From Desulfobulbus oligotrophicus (GTDB lineage Bacteria > Desulfobacterota > Desulfobulbia > Desulfobulbales > Desulfobulbaceae): 64,000 nt of DNA. Under the pieces are notes generated by a model. It was not told the origin of the DNA. It searched no databases and worked only from the letters and a program-made list of their open reading frames with translations. The DNA lies in NCBI RefSeq assembly GCF_016446285.1, contig NZ_CP054140.1, forward strand, positions 1,903,501 to 1,967,500. The letters run 5' to 3'. Shown piece after piece: positions 36,660 to 46,237 of the stretch; position 1 is the first letter of the stretch, and each line of letters starts with the position of its first letter. Both the position numbers and the translations under genes were made by a program.

Positions 36660-37424
36660 TCAGGCCGGTGGTTCTTCTTGCCGGTCGAGTGTATCTGCCG
36701 GATACAGATGCACGGGAGCAGTGCTCTTTCGCAGCCGCAGGTTGAGCATCTCAACAACAAATGAAAAGGCCATGGCAAAGTAGAGATACCCTTTCGGCAG
36801 CTCATGACCAGTACCTTCAGCCACCAGGGCAACCCCGACCAGGACGAGAAAGGAAAGGGCAAGCATTTTAACGGTTGGGTGGCGGTCGACAAATTCGCCG
36901 ATCGACCCGGCAGCAACCATCATTACGCCAATGGCAATGACGATGGCTGTGATCATCACCCACAGGTGATCGGCAAGACCGACCGCGGTGATCACCGAAT
37001 CAAGAGAGAAGATAATATCAATAACAGCAATCTGCAGGATAACAAGTACCAGGTGTGATGCAAGCTGACGGGGTCCATGACGCATTTCACCGCCTTCAAG
37101 GCTGTTGTGGATCTCCACCACCGCCTTGTAGATAAGAAAGAGACCGCCGCCCAGTAGCACCAGATCACGACCGGAAACCGGATGTTGCATGATGACAAAC
37201 AGCGGTGCCACCAGTCGAGCCAGCCAGACAACCGACATCAGGAGAAGAATGCGGGTTCCCAATGCGGCCAGCAGGCCGAATTGGCGGGCGGCCTTCCGGT
37301 CCTTTTCAGGCAGTTTACCGGCGAGCAGGGTAATGAAGATGATGTTGTCGATGCCAAGGACGATTTCAAGAACTGTCAGGGTGACAAGAGAGCTCCAGAT
37401 GTTGATATCCCAGATCCATTCCAT
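36660..37424 (-). CDS. TerC-family integral membrane protein
   Basis: The 254-residue protein has about seven helices and the TerC motifs: LEIVLGIDNIIFI near 19-31, a second conserved acidic pair in VIDIIFSLDSVITAVG near 136-151, and SFVVEMLN. TerC/YgdQ-like proteins are implicated in metal (for example manganese) export and tellurite resistance. It stands alone on the minus strand. Substrate is not predictable. Confidence 0.9.
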   Translation of the reverse strand: MEWIWDINIWSSLVTLTVLEIVLGIDNIIFITLLAGKLPEKDRKAARQFGLLAALGTRILLLMSVVWLARLVAPLFVIMQHPVSGRDLVLLGGGLFLIYKAVVEIHNSLEGGEMRHGPRQLASHLVLVILQIAVIDIIFSLDSVITAVGLADHLWVMITAIVIAIGVMMVAAGSIGEFVDRHPTVKMLALSFLVLVGVALVAEGTGHELPKGYLYFAMAFSFVVEMLNLRLRKSTAPVHLYPADTLDRQEEPPA

Positions 37425-37512
37425 AAGGCGTTACTGTTGTCGGTTTGGGGAGTGCTGTTGCGTGAAAAATAAATGACGGGTTTTATCTGATGCTGTGCAG
37501 ATAAGGGGCAGG

Positions 37513-38700
37513 TCAGGCGTCAATGGCAGGTGAGCCGGTGCTTCCCTGGCCATCGGTATCTCTGAATCGGATGGCATGCCCAAAGACATAGGTGCAAACC
37601 GGAACACCGAGAATCAGTCCCCACACACCGAAGAGTTTACCGCCAATGGTCAGGATGAAGAGAATGATGACGGAGTTGATACGCATATACGATCCGTAAA
37701 TCCTCGGGTTCAGGATATACCCTTCAATCAGATGGATGATTATGATCAGCAGGATGGCCAGCAACATGGTCTGCAGGCCCTGGGTTTGCAGAGCAATCAG
37801 GCAGATGGGGATGGAGCTGATGAACACGCCGATAACCGGAAAAAAACTGCAGAAGAAAACGATCATCGACAGGAAGGCCAGATGTTCTCCTAACCCGAGC
37901 AGACTTATACCAACGGCTGTTAAGATGGAGTTGATGATCGCAATGATCAGTTGGGCTTCCAGCGCCTTGCCAAGGACCAGCGAAAAATCACGGATATTCG
38001 GGGTCACGCTCTGATAAATAAACCGGAGTTTGGTTGATTCCAGAGAATGCACGCTGGTGCCCAGGTTCGCAAGATCAAGGACAATCAGAAAGGAAAAGAG
38101 CAGGGAAAGGAGAAAGGCCGATGCCACTGAGGCTATTTTACCGCCGATGTTGCCCAGCGTCCCCAGAACATGGCTGAGATTTTGAGGGCCGCCGGGTGCG
38201 TCTGCATCACCCAGGCGAAGAAGCTGCTGCAGCATCGTGGCCGTAGGTGAGTGTTTCAATGTTCTTTTCTCAGTTTCTTCATCGCTGCTCGTACCGCTGA
38301 TTTCCGGGAAAATTTCCCCTAAAAGAGGGTAGCGGGCCGTTAAGGTAAATATTTCCTGATCCACCCTGGTAAGATAGGTGGTGAACTGACTGACAAAGAC
38401 CTCTGTCTGTTTTTTTACCTTTGGAACCAGAAAAATACCGGCCGCAGTTATGACACTTAAGATAACAAGGGCGACCAGCAGAACCCGGAGTATTCTGTTT
38501 TTAATGTAGGGTGCCAGCCGATTAACGCTCTGTGCCTGGATGTACGAGAAGACAAAGGTCAGGAAAAGGAGGAGGAAAAAGGACCGGAGCAGGTAGATAA
38601 CGCCAAACAACATTCCCCAGACCATGAGGGCGGCAACATGCGGCAGAATCTGATTCCAGGGTTGGGGCAGGGAATGGAAGAGGGAGTTGTTCTGTTGCAT
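37513..38700 (-). CDS. AI-2E family (PerM/YdiK-like) membrane transporter
   Basis: A 395-residue protein from ATG 38700 (TTG 38724 is possible). It has the AI-2E transporter pattern: two N-terminal helices, a soluble region (about 100-210), then multiple helices with GxG-type loops (LIAIINSILTAVGISLLGLG; FLSMIVFFCSFFPVIGVFISSIP; HLIEGYILNPRIYGSYMRIN). Members export autoinducer-2 or act as Na+/H+ antiporters. The gene starts about 20 nt after coaD ends. Confidence 0.88.
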   Translation of the reverse strand: MQQNNSLFHSLPQPWNQILPHVAALMVWGMLFGVIYLLRSFFLLLFLTFVFSYIQAQSVNRLAPYIKNRILRVLLVALVILSVITAAGIFLVPKVKKQTEVFVSQFTTYLTRVDQEIFTLTARYPLLGEIFPEISGTSSDEETEKRTLKHSPTATMLQQLLRLGDADAPGGPQNLSHVLGTLGNIGGKIASVASAFLLSLLFSFLIVLDLANLGTSVHSLESTKLRFIYQSVTPNIRDFSLVLGKALEAQLIIAIINSILTAVGISLLGLGEHLAFLSMIVFFCSFFPVIGVFISSIPICLIALQTQGLQTMLLAILLIIIIHLIEGYILNPRIYGSYMRINSVIILFILTIGGKLFGVWGLILGVPVCTYVFGHAIRFRDTDGQGSTGSPAIDA

Positions 38701-38720
38701 TGTCACCCAGCTGGTGGTGG

Positions 38721-39251
38721 TCAAATTTTTTCCAGCATTTCTCTGTGAGGAAGTTGGATGTGGATTCCTCCGAACTTGCTCAGCATCTTGTAATAGACCA
38801 TATCCGGAACATACTCACGGACAATCTGTTCCCAATCATCTGACCCGACCAGGCCCTTGATCAGACTGGAGCTGACCTCCACCAGATTACGGGGTGACAT
38901 CATGAAGAGGGTTTGGATCTTGTCGGTCATATTCCCGTTCACGTAGCGCATGCCCCGTTCGTACGTATAATCTTTTTCATTACGAATACCTCTCAGGATG
39001 CAGTCGACACCTATTGACTCAGCATATTTGACCAGGAATTTATTTTGAAAATGGACAACTGTGATATGAGGAAATCGGGAACAGAGTTCCTCAAGCATCT
39101 CTATGCGTTCATCCAGAGTAAAACAGTACTTTTTTGCAGAATTTTCACCAATGGCAACGTAAAATCTGGAAAACAGACGTGCTCCCTGTTCAATCATCCA
39201 TAAATGGCCGTTGGTCGGTGGGTCGAAGCTGCCGGCATAGATACCCTTCAT
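38721..39251 (-). CDS. coaD: Pantetheine-phosphate adenylyltransferase
   Basis: The 176-residue protein belongs to the nucleotidyltransferase fold: GIYAGSFDPPTNGHL at residues 3-17 with the TxGH signature, FTLDERIEML, ILRGIRNEKDYTYERGM near 85-101 and VEVSSSLIKGLV near 123-134. It transfers AMP from ATP to 4'-phosphopantetheine, the penultimate step of CoA synthesis. It is somewhat longer and more divergent than E. coli CoaD. coaX, another CoA-pathway gene, is about 5 kb away on the plus strand. Confidence 0.9.
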   Translation of the reverse strand: MKGIYAGSFDPPTNGHLWMIEQGARLFSRFYVAIGENSAKKYCFTLDERIEMLEELCSRFPHITVVHFQNKFLVKYAESIGVDCILRGIRNEKDYTYERGMRYVNGNMTDKIQTLFMMSPRNLVEVSSSLIKGLVGSDDWEQIVREYVPDMVYYKMLSKFGGIHIQLPHREMLEKI

Positions 39252-39827
39252 AAAAGATCCTGTCGCATGGCTTGTGGGTGATCGGTATTATCGCTTTGTT
39301 CGTCACGTGGAGCATCTGTGCTACAGTGGCTCGCAGGAGATGCTGACCGTTTGCTGAGCAGTAAGAGCCGGAGCTCGACAGTGTGCTGATCCATAACGGT
39401 CTGCCGATATGACGAATGAGCGTCCTTCGATACTGCCCTGCTATAGCAAACGCCTCTATTCCGCGTCAATAATATATTGCAGATCCTGAGAGCCGGCTAT
39501 ATTTTCGGTGGTCTCTCCCATACATTTTAAAAAACGTACTGGGCGGAGAAAGAGTGCAAGCCGGCCCTGTTGCCGACCGGTCCTCAGACTGGACACAGCA
39601 CCGGCAGGCAGGTCGCTTGATCACGGTGCAGGCCTCTTATGATTTTTGAAAAAGACCCGTCTCCGCAGGTCTTGTGCTGTCATACAGTTCCAATGGTCGG
39701 ATTGCAGTCAAAAGGACGCCAGCAGACGGATCCGGGCCGTCTGTGGAGGGAGGCGGGATAGTGCATCGGTATCTTTTATTTTTTCCGGAGCAGTGGTCAG
39801 GAAAATACAGGGACGGTTGCAGTGGTG
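39252..39827. other. Long intergenic region upstream of coaD, no confident gene
   Basis: This 576-nt stretch separates parC from coaD, both on the minus strand, and should hold the coaD promoter. It contains a CAGACGG/CCGTCTG hairpin near 39725-39750 without a T-run. A minus-strand frame of 73 codons (39469-39248) overlaps coaD by 4 nt but is compositionally unconvincing. No tRNA or known small RNA was recognised. Confidence 0.5.
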
Positions 39828-41852
39828 TCAGCTTTTATCCGGCTTCTTCTGGTTTGTTTCCGTCAAGCCCGGCAACTCCTGCGGAACAGGGGCCGGTTTT
39901 TTCGGTGTGCCGGTGATATCGGTGATTCTGCGCACGATCCGGTTTGTCAGTCTTTTGCCCTTGGCACCTGCTCCTTTGATCAGCACGTCATTGAAATCAA
40001 GTTCAATACTGTTGTGTTTTGCCCGTGCCGAAGGCACCAGAGCAGCCCGTATCCGCAGTCCCTCTTCCCCGTCAAGACGCAGCAGCAGGATGGTGGAGCG
40101 TTTGTCGGCCTCAAAGAGTCGATACTCGCGGTTCAGAATGAATTTGGGCATGGTGAAACGTTTGGCATAGGTCAGGTTTTCCGGTCCATGCCGGTAGATA
40201 AGGTTAAACAGCAGGTCATCCTTAACCACACCAAACCAGTACAGCTCTGAGCCGACGAACAACTTGTCCGTCACATTGACCACCTTATACAGACCGTCTT
40301 TGAAGATAAGGAGAAGTCGGTCATATTCCGAGCAGGCGCACTCCATGTCGTTCACCGTGCCTTCGGCCCTGACCTTATGACCAAGAAAGCCGGAATCCCG
40401 GTGGTAGCCAACCGTGAGATTGGAGAGGGCCGCTGCCCTGGCATCGACCTCATCAAAGCGGCGCAGTTCACTGCGGCGCGGAAACTGTTCCCCATAGCGT
40501 GTCAGCAGATCTTCCAGGTAAGCGATGGTAAAGCGGATCATATCGCTTAAGGAGTGCTGGATTTCTGCGATCTGTTTTTCAATATCCCGCAACTCTTTCT
40601 GCTGGCGGTTGATATCGTAGCGGGAGATACGGCGGATTTTGATCTCCAGAAGCCGCTCAATATCCTCAGTGGTGATTTTTCGCCGCAGTTCTTCGGTATA
40701 GGGTGCAAGGCACTGCCGGATGCTGGAGATAATCGCCTTGTAGTTTGTTTTTTCCTCGATCTCCTTGTACAATCTCTCTTCAATGAAGATCTGCTCCAGC
40801 TTGCGGGCATGCCATTTTTCTTCCATTCTGCCCAGTTCAATACGCAGCTCCTTTTCCAGATTGGCTTTGAGCAGATCAGTGTTACGTCGCAGCACCTCTT
40901 CAACTTCACGCTGACAGGGCATGTTGTCTTCAATGGTCACCAGGTTCGGTGATATGCTCATCTCGCAGTTTGTAAAGGCATACAGGGCATCGATGGTTTC
41001 CTCGGCAAGCACTCCGCGGGCCAGCTTGATCTCAACCTCAACTTTTCCGGCTGTGTAATCATTGATGGAGGCGATTTTGAGTTTGTTTGCCTTGGCCGCT
41101 TTTTCAACGGATTCGATGAGGTTTTGCGTGGTGGTTGTATAGGGGAGCTCAGTAACAACAATGGTTCGTGCGTCCAGCTGTGTCAGTCGGGCCCGACAGC
41201 GCAGTCGGCCGTTACCATGGTTGTAGTCGGATACATCGATAATGCCGCCGCGGGGAAAGTCCGGATACAGGGTGAAATCCTTGCCGCGCAGGCAGGCGAT
41301 TTGCGCATGCAGGAGTTCGTTGAAGTTATGCGGCATGATCCTGGTGGCCATACCCACGGCAATACCTTCAGCACCGAGCAGCAACAGCAGCGGAATTTTG
41401 GCGGGCAGCCGCACCGGCTCCTGCATGCGGCCGTCGTAGGAGTCGACAAATTCGGTCAGATCCTTGTTGAACAGGGTTTCACGGGCCAGGGGTGACAGGC
41501 GGCACTCGATGTAACGGGGGGCTGAGGCCTGGTCGCCGGTGAAGATATTACCGAAGTTGCCCTGGCGTTCGATGAGATAGTCCTTGTTGGCCAGGTTGAC
41601 CAGGGCGTCGAAAATTGATTGATCACCGTGCGGGTGGAGCTTCATGGTTTCGCCAACCACGTTTGCCACCTTATGGAATCGACCGTCATCCATGTTGGCA
41701 AGTGTCTGCAGGATCCGGCGCTGAACAGGCTTGAGACCGTCATCAGCATCAGGGATTGCACGTTCACGGATAACGTAGGAGGTATAATCAAGGAAATTGC
41801 TGTCAAACAGCTGGTGCAGTTTACCTCGCGGGGTGTCGGTGGTCTCGTTCAT
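39828..41852 (-). CDS. parC: DNA topoisomerase IV subunit A (ParC-like)
   Basis: The 674-residue type IIA subunit has YVIRERAIPDADDGLKPVQRRIL near 26-48, KLHPHGDQSIFDALVN, and the catalytic tyrosine in ASAPRYIECRLS near 120-131. It has a long coiled-coil region with conserved EIKIRRISRYD, and a reduced C-terminal domain. It cleaves and rejoins DNA to decatenate chromosomes. It overlaps parE by 4 nt (ATGA). The short C-terminal region and overall sequence are unlike E. coli ParC or GyrA and closer in style to the Bacteroidetes/Chlorobi-type enzyme. Confidence 0.92.
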   Translation of the reverse strand: MNETTDTPRGKLHQLFDSNFLDYTSYVIRERAIPDADDGLKPVQRRILQTLANMDDGRFHKVANVVGETMKLHPHGDQSIFDALVNLANKDYLIERQGNFGNIFTGDQASAPRYIECRLSPLARETLFNKDLTEFVDSYDGRMQEPVRLPAKIPLLLLLGAEGIAVGMATRIMPHNFNELLHAQIACLRGKDFTLYPDFPRGGIIDVSDYNHGNGRLRCRARLTQLDARTIVVTELPYTTTTQNLIESVEKAAKANKLKIASINDYTAGKVEVEIKLARGVLAEETIDALYAFTNCEMSISPNLVTIEDNMPCQREVEEVLRRNTDLLKANLEKELRIELGRMEEKWHARKLEQIFIEERLYKEIEEKTNYKAIISSIRQCLAPYTEELRRKITTEDIERLLEIKIRRISRYDINRQQKELRDIEKQIAEIQHSLSDMIRFTIAYLEDLLTRYGEQFPRRSELRRFDEVDARAAALSNLTVGYHRDSGFLGHKVRAEGTVNDMECACSEYDRLLLIFKDGLYKVVNVTDKLFVGSELYWFGVVKDDLLFNLIYRHGPENLTYAKRFTMPKFILNREYRLFEADKRSTILLLRLDGEEGLRIRAALVPSARAKHNSIELDFNDVLIKGAGAKGKRLTNRIVRRITDITGTPKKPAPVPQELPGLTETNQKKPDKS

Positions 41853-43681
41853 ACCGGCCTGACGATCAGATGGTCCATGATGTACTGTTTACGCTCCGGG
41901 GTATTTTTGCCCATGTAGAAACGGAGCACCTTGCCGACCTCACTTAAGGAATCGATCCGCACCTGTTTTAAACGCATGTCCGGGCCGATGAACTGCCTGA
42001 ATTCCGGCGGCGAGATTTCACCCAGCCCTTTGAAGCGGGTGGTCTCAATGGCGCGGTCGCCTTTTCCTTTGGCCTTGAGTGCCACCATGGCCTCATCTAT
42101 GTCCTGATCCGTGTAGCAGTAAAATGTTTTCTGTTTGTTGCGGACACGAAAGATCGGTGTTTCCAGAATGTACACCCGTTCCTGTTTGATCAGCAATTCA
42201 AAGTAATGGAGAAAGAAGGTCAGCAACAGGTTGCGGATGTGCAGACCGTCGATGTCGGCATCAGTCGCCAGGATCACCTTATCGTAGCGCAGATTGGTCA
42301 TGGACTCCTCAATGTCCAGAGCCTGCATCAGTGAGTACATCTCCTCATTTTTATAGAGGACATCCAATCGCTGATCCAGAACATTCATAGGTTTTCCCTT
42401 GAGACTGAACACCGCCTGTGTCAGGGGATCGCGGGCACTGACGATGGATCCGGCCGCAGACTGTCCTTCGGTGATGAACAGCATGTTTTCACGACCGGGT
42501 TTTGAGGGACGGCCACGGGAGGGATGGTACTTGCAGTCCTTTAACTGAGGGATTTTAAAAGCGATCTTTTTCGCTTTGGCCTTGGCATCACGTCGAACTG
42601 ATTGCAGTTCCCGGCGGACCCGCTCGTTGCGCTGCACCTTGTCAACAAAGATCTCAGCAGCTTCCGGAAACTTGTAGAGATGCGTGGCCACCGCATCCTT
42701 CACGGCATTGACGATGCCGGCACGGATATCCGTGTTGCCGAGTTTGTTTTTGGTTTGAGATTCAAAGATCGGTTCCTGAACCTTGACGGCAAGGGTACCG
42801 ACAATGCCGTCGCGGACATCAAGACCGCTGAATTTTTTTCCGGTAAACTCGTTGACACCCTTAAGGATGCCTTCACGAAAGGCGGAGAGATGCGTGCCGC
42901 CTTCACTGGTATAGGTGCCGTTGACAAAAGAGAAGTAGGATTCACCGTAGTCATCGGTGTGGGTGAAGGCGAATTCCAGTGTCTTGTCGGCAAAATGGAT
43001 GGGCGGATAGATCCCCTCATCATTGATCTCGTGATCGAGCAGGTCAAGAAGACCATGCTTCGACAGATAGAGTGCACCATCCAGCGACAGGGTTAAACCG
43101 GCGTTGAGATAAGCGTATCGCCAGAGCCGCTGGTCGATATACTGCTGATCAAAACGGTAGTCAGGAAAGAGATCCGGGTCGGGCAGAAACTCAACCAGTG
43201 TCCCGTTTTTTTCGTTGGTTTTGCCCTCTTCCTCCCCCTGCAGCAGCCCATGGGCAAACCAGGCGGTTTTATGGCGGCCATCGCGAAAGGCAGTGACAAC
43301 AAACCGGGTGGAGAGTGCGTTGACCGCCTTGGTACCGACACCGTTGAGGCCGACGGAAAACTGAAAGACTTCGGTGTTGTACTTCGCACCGGTGTTGATA
43401 ACTGAGACGCACTCCACCACCTTGCCTAAAGGGATACCACGGCCGTAATCCCGTACTCTGCAGACCCCGTCGTCACCGATGTGGATATCGATCCGCTTGC
43501 CGAACCCCATGATATACTCGTCAACAGCATTGTCCACGATCTCCTTGAGCAGAATGTAGATGCCGTCGTCCGGATGGGAGCCGTCACCCAGTCGGCCGAT
43601 ATACATACCCGGTCGTTTACGGATATGTTCAAGGGAACTGAGCGTCTTAATTTTAGATTCGTCGTACTGATGATCGGTCAT
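41849..43681 (-). CDS. parE: DNA topoisomerase IV subunit B (ParE-like)
   Basis: About 610 residues from ATG 43681 (43690 is possible). The GHKL ATPase has HIRKRPGMYIGRLGDGS, ILLKEIVDNAVDEY, VRDYGRGIPLGK and GLNGVGTKAVNALS. The TOPRIM domain has FITEGQSAAGS and LATDADIDGLHIRN, and the protein ends with IETTRFKGLGEIS. It supplies ATP hydrolysis and binds metal for the cleavage reaction with ParC. The GDGSHPDDGIYILLKE stretch matches the Bacteroidetes-type ParE variant. Confidence 0.93.
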   Translation of the reverse strand: MTDHQYDESKIKTLSSLEHIRKRPGMYIGRLGDGSHPDDGIYILLKEIVDNAVDEYIMGFGKRIDIHIGDDGVCRVRDYGRGIPLGKVVECVSVINTGAKYNTEVFQFSVGLNGVGTKAVNALSTRFVVTAFRDGRHKTAWFAHGLLQGEEEGKTNEKNGTLVEFLPDPDLFPDYRFDQQYIDQRLWRYAYLNAGLTLSLDGALYLSKHGLLDLLDHEINDEGIYPPIHFADKTLEFAFTHTDDYGESYFSFVNGTYTSEGGTHLSAFREGILKGVNEFTGKKFSGLDVRDGIVGTLAVKVQEPIFESQTKNKLGNTDIRAGIVNAVKDAVATHLYKFPEAAEIFVDKVQRNERVRRELQSVRRDAKAKAKKIAFKIPQLKDCKYHPSRGRPSKPGRENMLFITEGQSAAGSIVSARDPLTQAVFSLKGKPMNVLDQRLDVLYKNEEMYSLMQALDIEESMTNLRYDKVILATDADIDGLHIRNLLLTFFLHYFELLIKQERVYILETPIFRVRNKQKTFYCYTDQDIDEAMVALKAKGKGDRAIETTRFKGLGEISPPEFRQFIGPDMRLKQVRIDSLSEVGKVLRFYMGKNTPERKQYIMDHLIVRPV

Positions 43682-43814
43682 GGTACACATTTTTATCGTG
43701 CGGCTTTGCCGGCACGGATGGAGCGGGATAAAGACAGCTGACTGCCAGTATATCGAAGCGGCCGATCTCTGAGCGGGGACTTGCCGATCGTGGTCATAAC
43801 AGGGACGGCCCGGG

Positions 43815-44024
43815 CTATTCCATCATATGGATCCGTTCGCAATCCGGGCAGATCCAGGTCGGGCCGTTGCTCATGCCCCACCTGTTTTCTGCAAAACATT
43901 CGGGGCAGATCTGAAATCCGCAGCCGCAGTTCCAGCAGAACGGTTTTTCCTGCTTGCAGCAATGACAACAAAACTCTTTTTTTCGTCGCCGACTGCGTGC
44001 TGATGTTCGGGGGCGATGTTCCAT
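43815..44024 (-). CDS. Small cysteine-rich zinc-ribbon protein, unknown function
   Basis: A 69-residue protein from ATG 44024. After a basic N-terminus it has CCHCCKQEKPFCWNCGCGFQICPECF and WICPDCERIH, arranged as three to four CxxC knuckles. The start lies 6 nt after the cutA stop (a GTG 44033 would overlap it), so it is likely co-transcribed with cutA. The regular CxxC spacing suggests a real metal-binding protein; no family name is certain. Confidence 0.65.
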   Translation of the reverse strand: MEHRPRTSARSRRRKKEFCCHCCKQEKPFCWNCGCGFQICPECFAENRWGMSNGPTWICPDCERIHMME

Positions 44025-44029
44025 ACGAA

Positions 44030-44368
44030 TCACTCCGGGGCAGGCCGCAGTTCCTGTTCGAGCCAGTCCAGGTATTCACTGCCGCCGTCGATAACCGGCG
44101 AAGCCAGAATTTCGGGTACCTCATATGGATGCAGGGTTTTGATTGTACGGTACAGTGCGGGAAAGAGATCGCGTCGTGATTTGATCAGACAGACCTGTTC
44201 TTCCCCCTGTTCGATGACCCCTTGCCAACGGTAGACAGATGTGCAGTGACTGATCTGGACGCAGGCGGCCAGGCGGTCTTTTACAAGACGGGCGGCCAGC
44301 TGCTCAGCACTGTCTCGATCGGGTAGTGTGGTGACCACTTGTATATAGGGTGTCAACTTTTTCTCCAT
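44030..44368 (-). CDS. cutA: Divalent-cation tolerance protein CutA
   Basis: The 112-residue protein has the CutA fold pattern: VVTTLPDRDSAEQLAARLVKDRLAACVQI, YRWQGVIEQGEEQVCLIKS, and HPYEVPEILASPVIDGGSEYLDWL. It forms a ferredoxin-like trimer that binds copper and resembles PII proteins. Its role in metal tolerance is not well established. It is divergent from coaX. Confidence 0.94.
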   Translation of the reverse strand: MEKKLTPYIQVVTTLPDRDSAEQLAARLVKDRLAACVQISHCTSVYRWQGVIEQGEEQVCLIKSRRDLFPALYRTIKTLHPYEVPEILASPVIDGGSEYLDWLEQELRPAPE

Positions 44369-44493
44369 AAAAATAACCTATCCAGGTTGTTTCAGCCAGG
44401 TGACTCTGGATAAATCGATCAAATTAGTCTATCTTACCAGCGCTTTTTAAAAAAACAAACTTTCCGTTTTCTCATTAACCCGGGTAGGTACCT

Positions 44494-45294
44494 ATGCTTT
44501 TTGCTGTGGATGTCGGCAACTCTCATACAGTCAGCGGGATTTTTGAAAAAGGGCGGTTGACAGGCGATTGGCGTCTGCAATCCCGCCGGGATCGTACCGC
44601 TGATGAGCTGGCAATTCGTTATCATGGACTTTTTCAGATGGCCGGCATTGACCCGAATCGGATCACCGGCTTCATTGTTGCCTCAGTGGTACCGGTTTTA
44701 GAAACGAGCTGGCTTAATTTTGCCCGCAGTTACCTCACCAAATTGCGTCAACCGCCCCTGGCGGTCACGCATACCCTTAAACTGGGGATGGAGGTGGCCA
44801 CGGAAAATCCCTCTGAGGTTGGCGCCGATCGACTTGTGAACGCGGTGGCTGCCTGGGAGCGGTATCATGTTCCCCTGATTGTCATTGATTTTGGTACAGC
44901 CATTACCTTTGACTGTGTGAACAGCGTGCCGGCCTATGTCGGCGGCACGATTCATCCGGGTATCGGCATCTCTCTGGATGCCCTGGCCACCCGTACCGCC
45001 AAGCTCCCCCGGCTGGATATCGACGTCACCCCGGAACATCCCATCGGTACCACGACGGAAAAGGCCATTCACAGCGGTATGCTCTACGGTTTTGGTGGTC
45101 TGATTGACAGAATGGTGGAGGTGTTAAGCCGTCAGCTGACACCGGATCAGGACCGTGCCAGGACCATTGCCACTGGTGGCATGGCCGAATTGATCAAGCC
45201 GTATACCTATACCATCGACGAGATCGATCCGCAACTCACTCTCACCGGTCTGGAATGGATCTATCGCCTTAACTGTGCAGGGAAGAATGACTGA
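44494..45294 (+). CDS. coaX: Type III pantothenate kinase
   Basis: The 266-residue ASKHA-fold kinase phosphorylates pantothenate, the first step of CoA synthesis. Motifs are FAVDVGNSHTVSGIF (phosphate 1), NPSEVGADRLVNAVAA, IVIDFGTAITFDCV (phosphate 2) and GGTIHPGI, with an adenosine-site ATGGMAELI near the end. Length is normal. It overlaps the next gene by 8 nt, so the two are probably translationally coupled. birA, often adjacent, is absent. Confidence 0.95.
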   Translation: MLFAVDVGNSHTVSGIFEKGRLTGDWRLQSRRDRTADELAIRYHGLFQMAGIDPNRITGFIVASVVPVLETSWLNFARSYLTKLRQPPLAVTHTLKLGMEVATENPSEVGADRLVNAVAAWERYHVPLIVIDFGTAITFDCVNSVPAYVGGTIHPGIGISLDALATRTAKLPRLDIDVTPEHPIGTTTEKAIHSGMLYGFGGLIDRMVEVLSRQLTPDQDRARTIATGGMAELIKPYTYTIDEIDPQLTLTGLEWIYRLNCAGKND

Positions 45295-46222
45295 GCGTCT
45301 GCTTGTACCGCCCAGGCTGCGACGAGGTGATACCATCGGCCTCTTTTGCCCGGCCGGCCCGGTGCGGGATATCAGGCGACTGCACGCCGGCATTAAACTG
45401 ATTAAAGAGCAGGGGTTTGAGGTTAAACTGTGTGGTGCCCATGGACCATCCAGCGGTTATCTGGCTGACAGCGACGAGCAGAGAGTCGCCGGCCTGCATC
45501 GTCTGTGGCATGATGAGGAGGTAAAGGCACTGCTGGCCATCCGCGGCGGTTATGGATGCCTGCGGATCGTTGCCCGGTTGGACTGGGATCTGCTGCGGCG
45601 GCACCCTAAGTTCCTCATCGGCTTCAGTGATGTGACCGTCTTGCTCAGCGCCCTGGGCCAGCAGGCCGGGCTTGTCACGCTCCATGGACCGATGGTGACC
45701 ACATTGTCTGACAGCGGCGAAGAGGGAATACACTCTTTGTTTGGTCTGCTGACCGGACGCTTTGAAGAGCATCTCCGCTGTCAGGGGGTAGAAATTTTAC
45801 GGGAAGGCATGGGGCAGGGGCGGCTGATCGGCGGTAATCTGACAACCCTGGTCCACCTGCTCGGCACCCCATGGGAAAGCAGCTGGGATGGATGTGTGCT
45901 GGTGATTGAGGATACCGGTGAGTCCATGTATCGGATTGACCGGATGCTGACCCAACTGGCCCTGGCCGGTCGCCTGGAAGGGTTGGCCGGTCTTCTGCTG
46001 GGTGAGTTTGATGGCGGCGGTGATACGACGGCTGACCTGCGATTACAGGAAGCTGTCTGGTCACGGGTGCTGGAGCTTGCTCCGGCCGGCTACCCTGTCT
46101 GGGCCGGTTTCCCTGTGGGACACGGGAAGCGGAATCTGGCTCTGCCCCTGGGGATGGAGGTTGTGATGGATTCCAGTAATGCCTCGCTTCACCTCTTAAC
46201 GGGTTCGGTGGTCTTTGGCTAG
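45287..46222 (+). CDS. LD-carboxypeptidase, peptidase family S66
   Basis: A 311-residue protein from ATG 45287. Family S66 residues are visible: the nucleophile Ser in LIGFSDVTVLL, the catalytic Glu in VIEDTGESMYRIDRML, and His in GFPVGHGKRNLALPLG. These enzymes trim the terminal D-alanine from murein tetrapeptides in the cytoplasm during cell-wall recycling. AGGGAAG gives the ribosome-binding site. A GTG at 45275 would lengthen the overlap with coaX. Confidence 0.92.
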   Translation: MTERLLVPPRLRRGDTIGLFCPAGPVRDIRRLHAGIKLIKEQGFEVKLCGAHGPSSGYLADSDEQRVAGLHRLWHDEEVKALLAIRGGYGCLRIVARLDWDLLRRHPKFLIGFSDVTVLLSALGQQAGLVTLHGPMVTTLSDSGEEGIHSLFGLLTGRFEEHLRCQGVEILREGMGQGRLIGGNLTTLVHLLGTPWESSWDGCVLVIEDTGESMYRIDRMLTQLALAGRLEGLAGLLLGEFDGGGDTTADLRLQEAVWSRVLELAPAGYPVWAGFPVGHGKRNLALPLGMEVVMDSSNASLHLLTGSVVFG

Positions 46223-46237
46223 GAAGATGGTGCATAC

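Noticed and set aside
39248-39469. 73-codon minus-strand ORF overlapping coaD by 4 nt
   Set aside because: Composition (many R, S, H, Q) and lack of a ribosome-binding site look non-coding despite the ATGA overlap.
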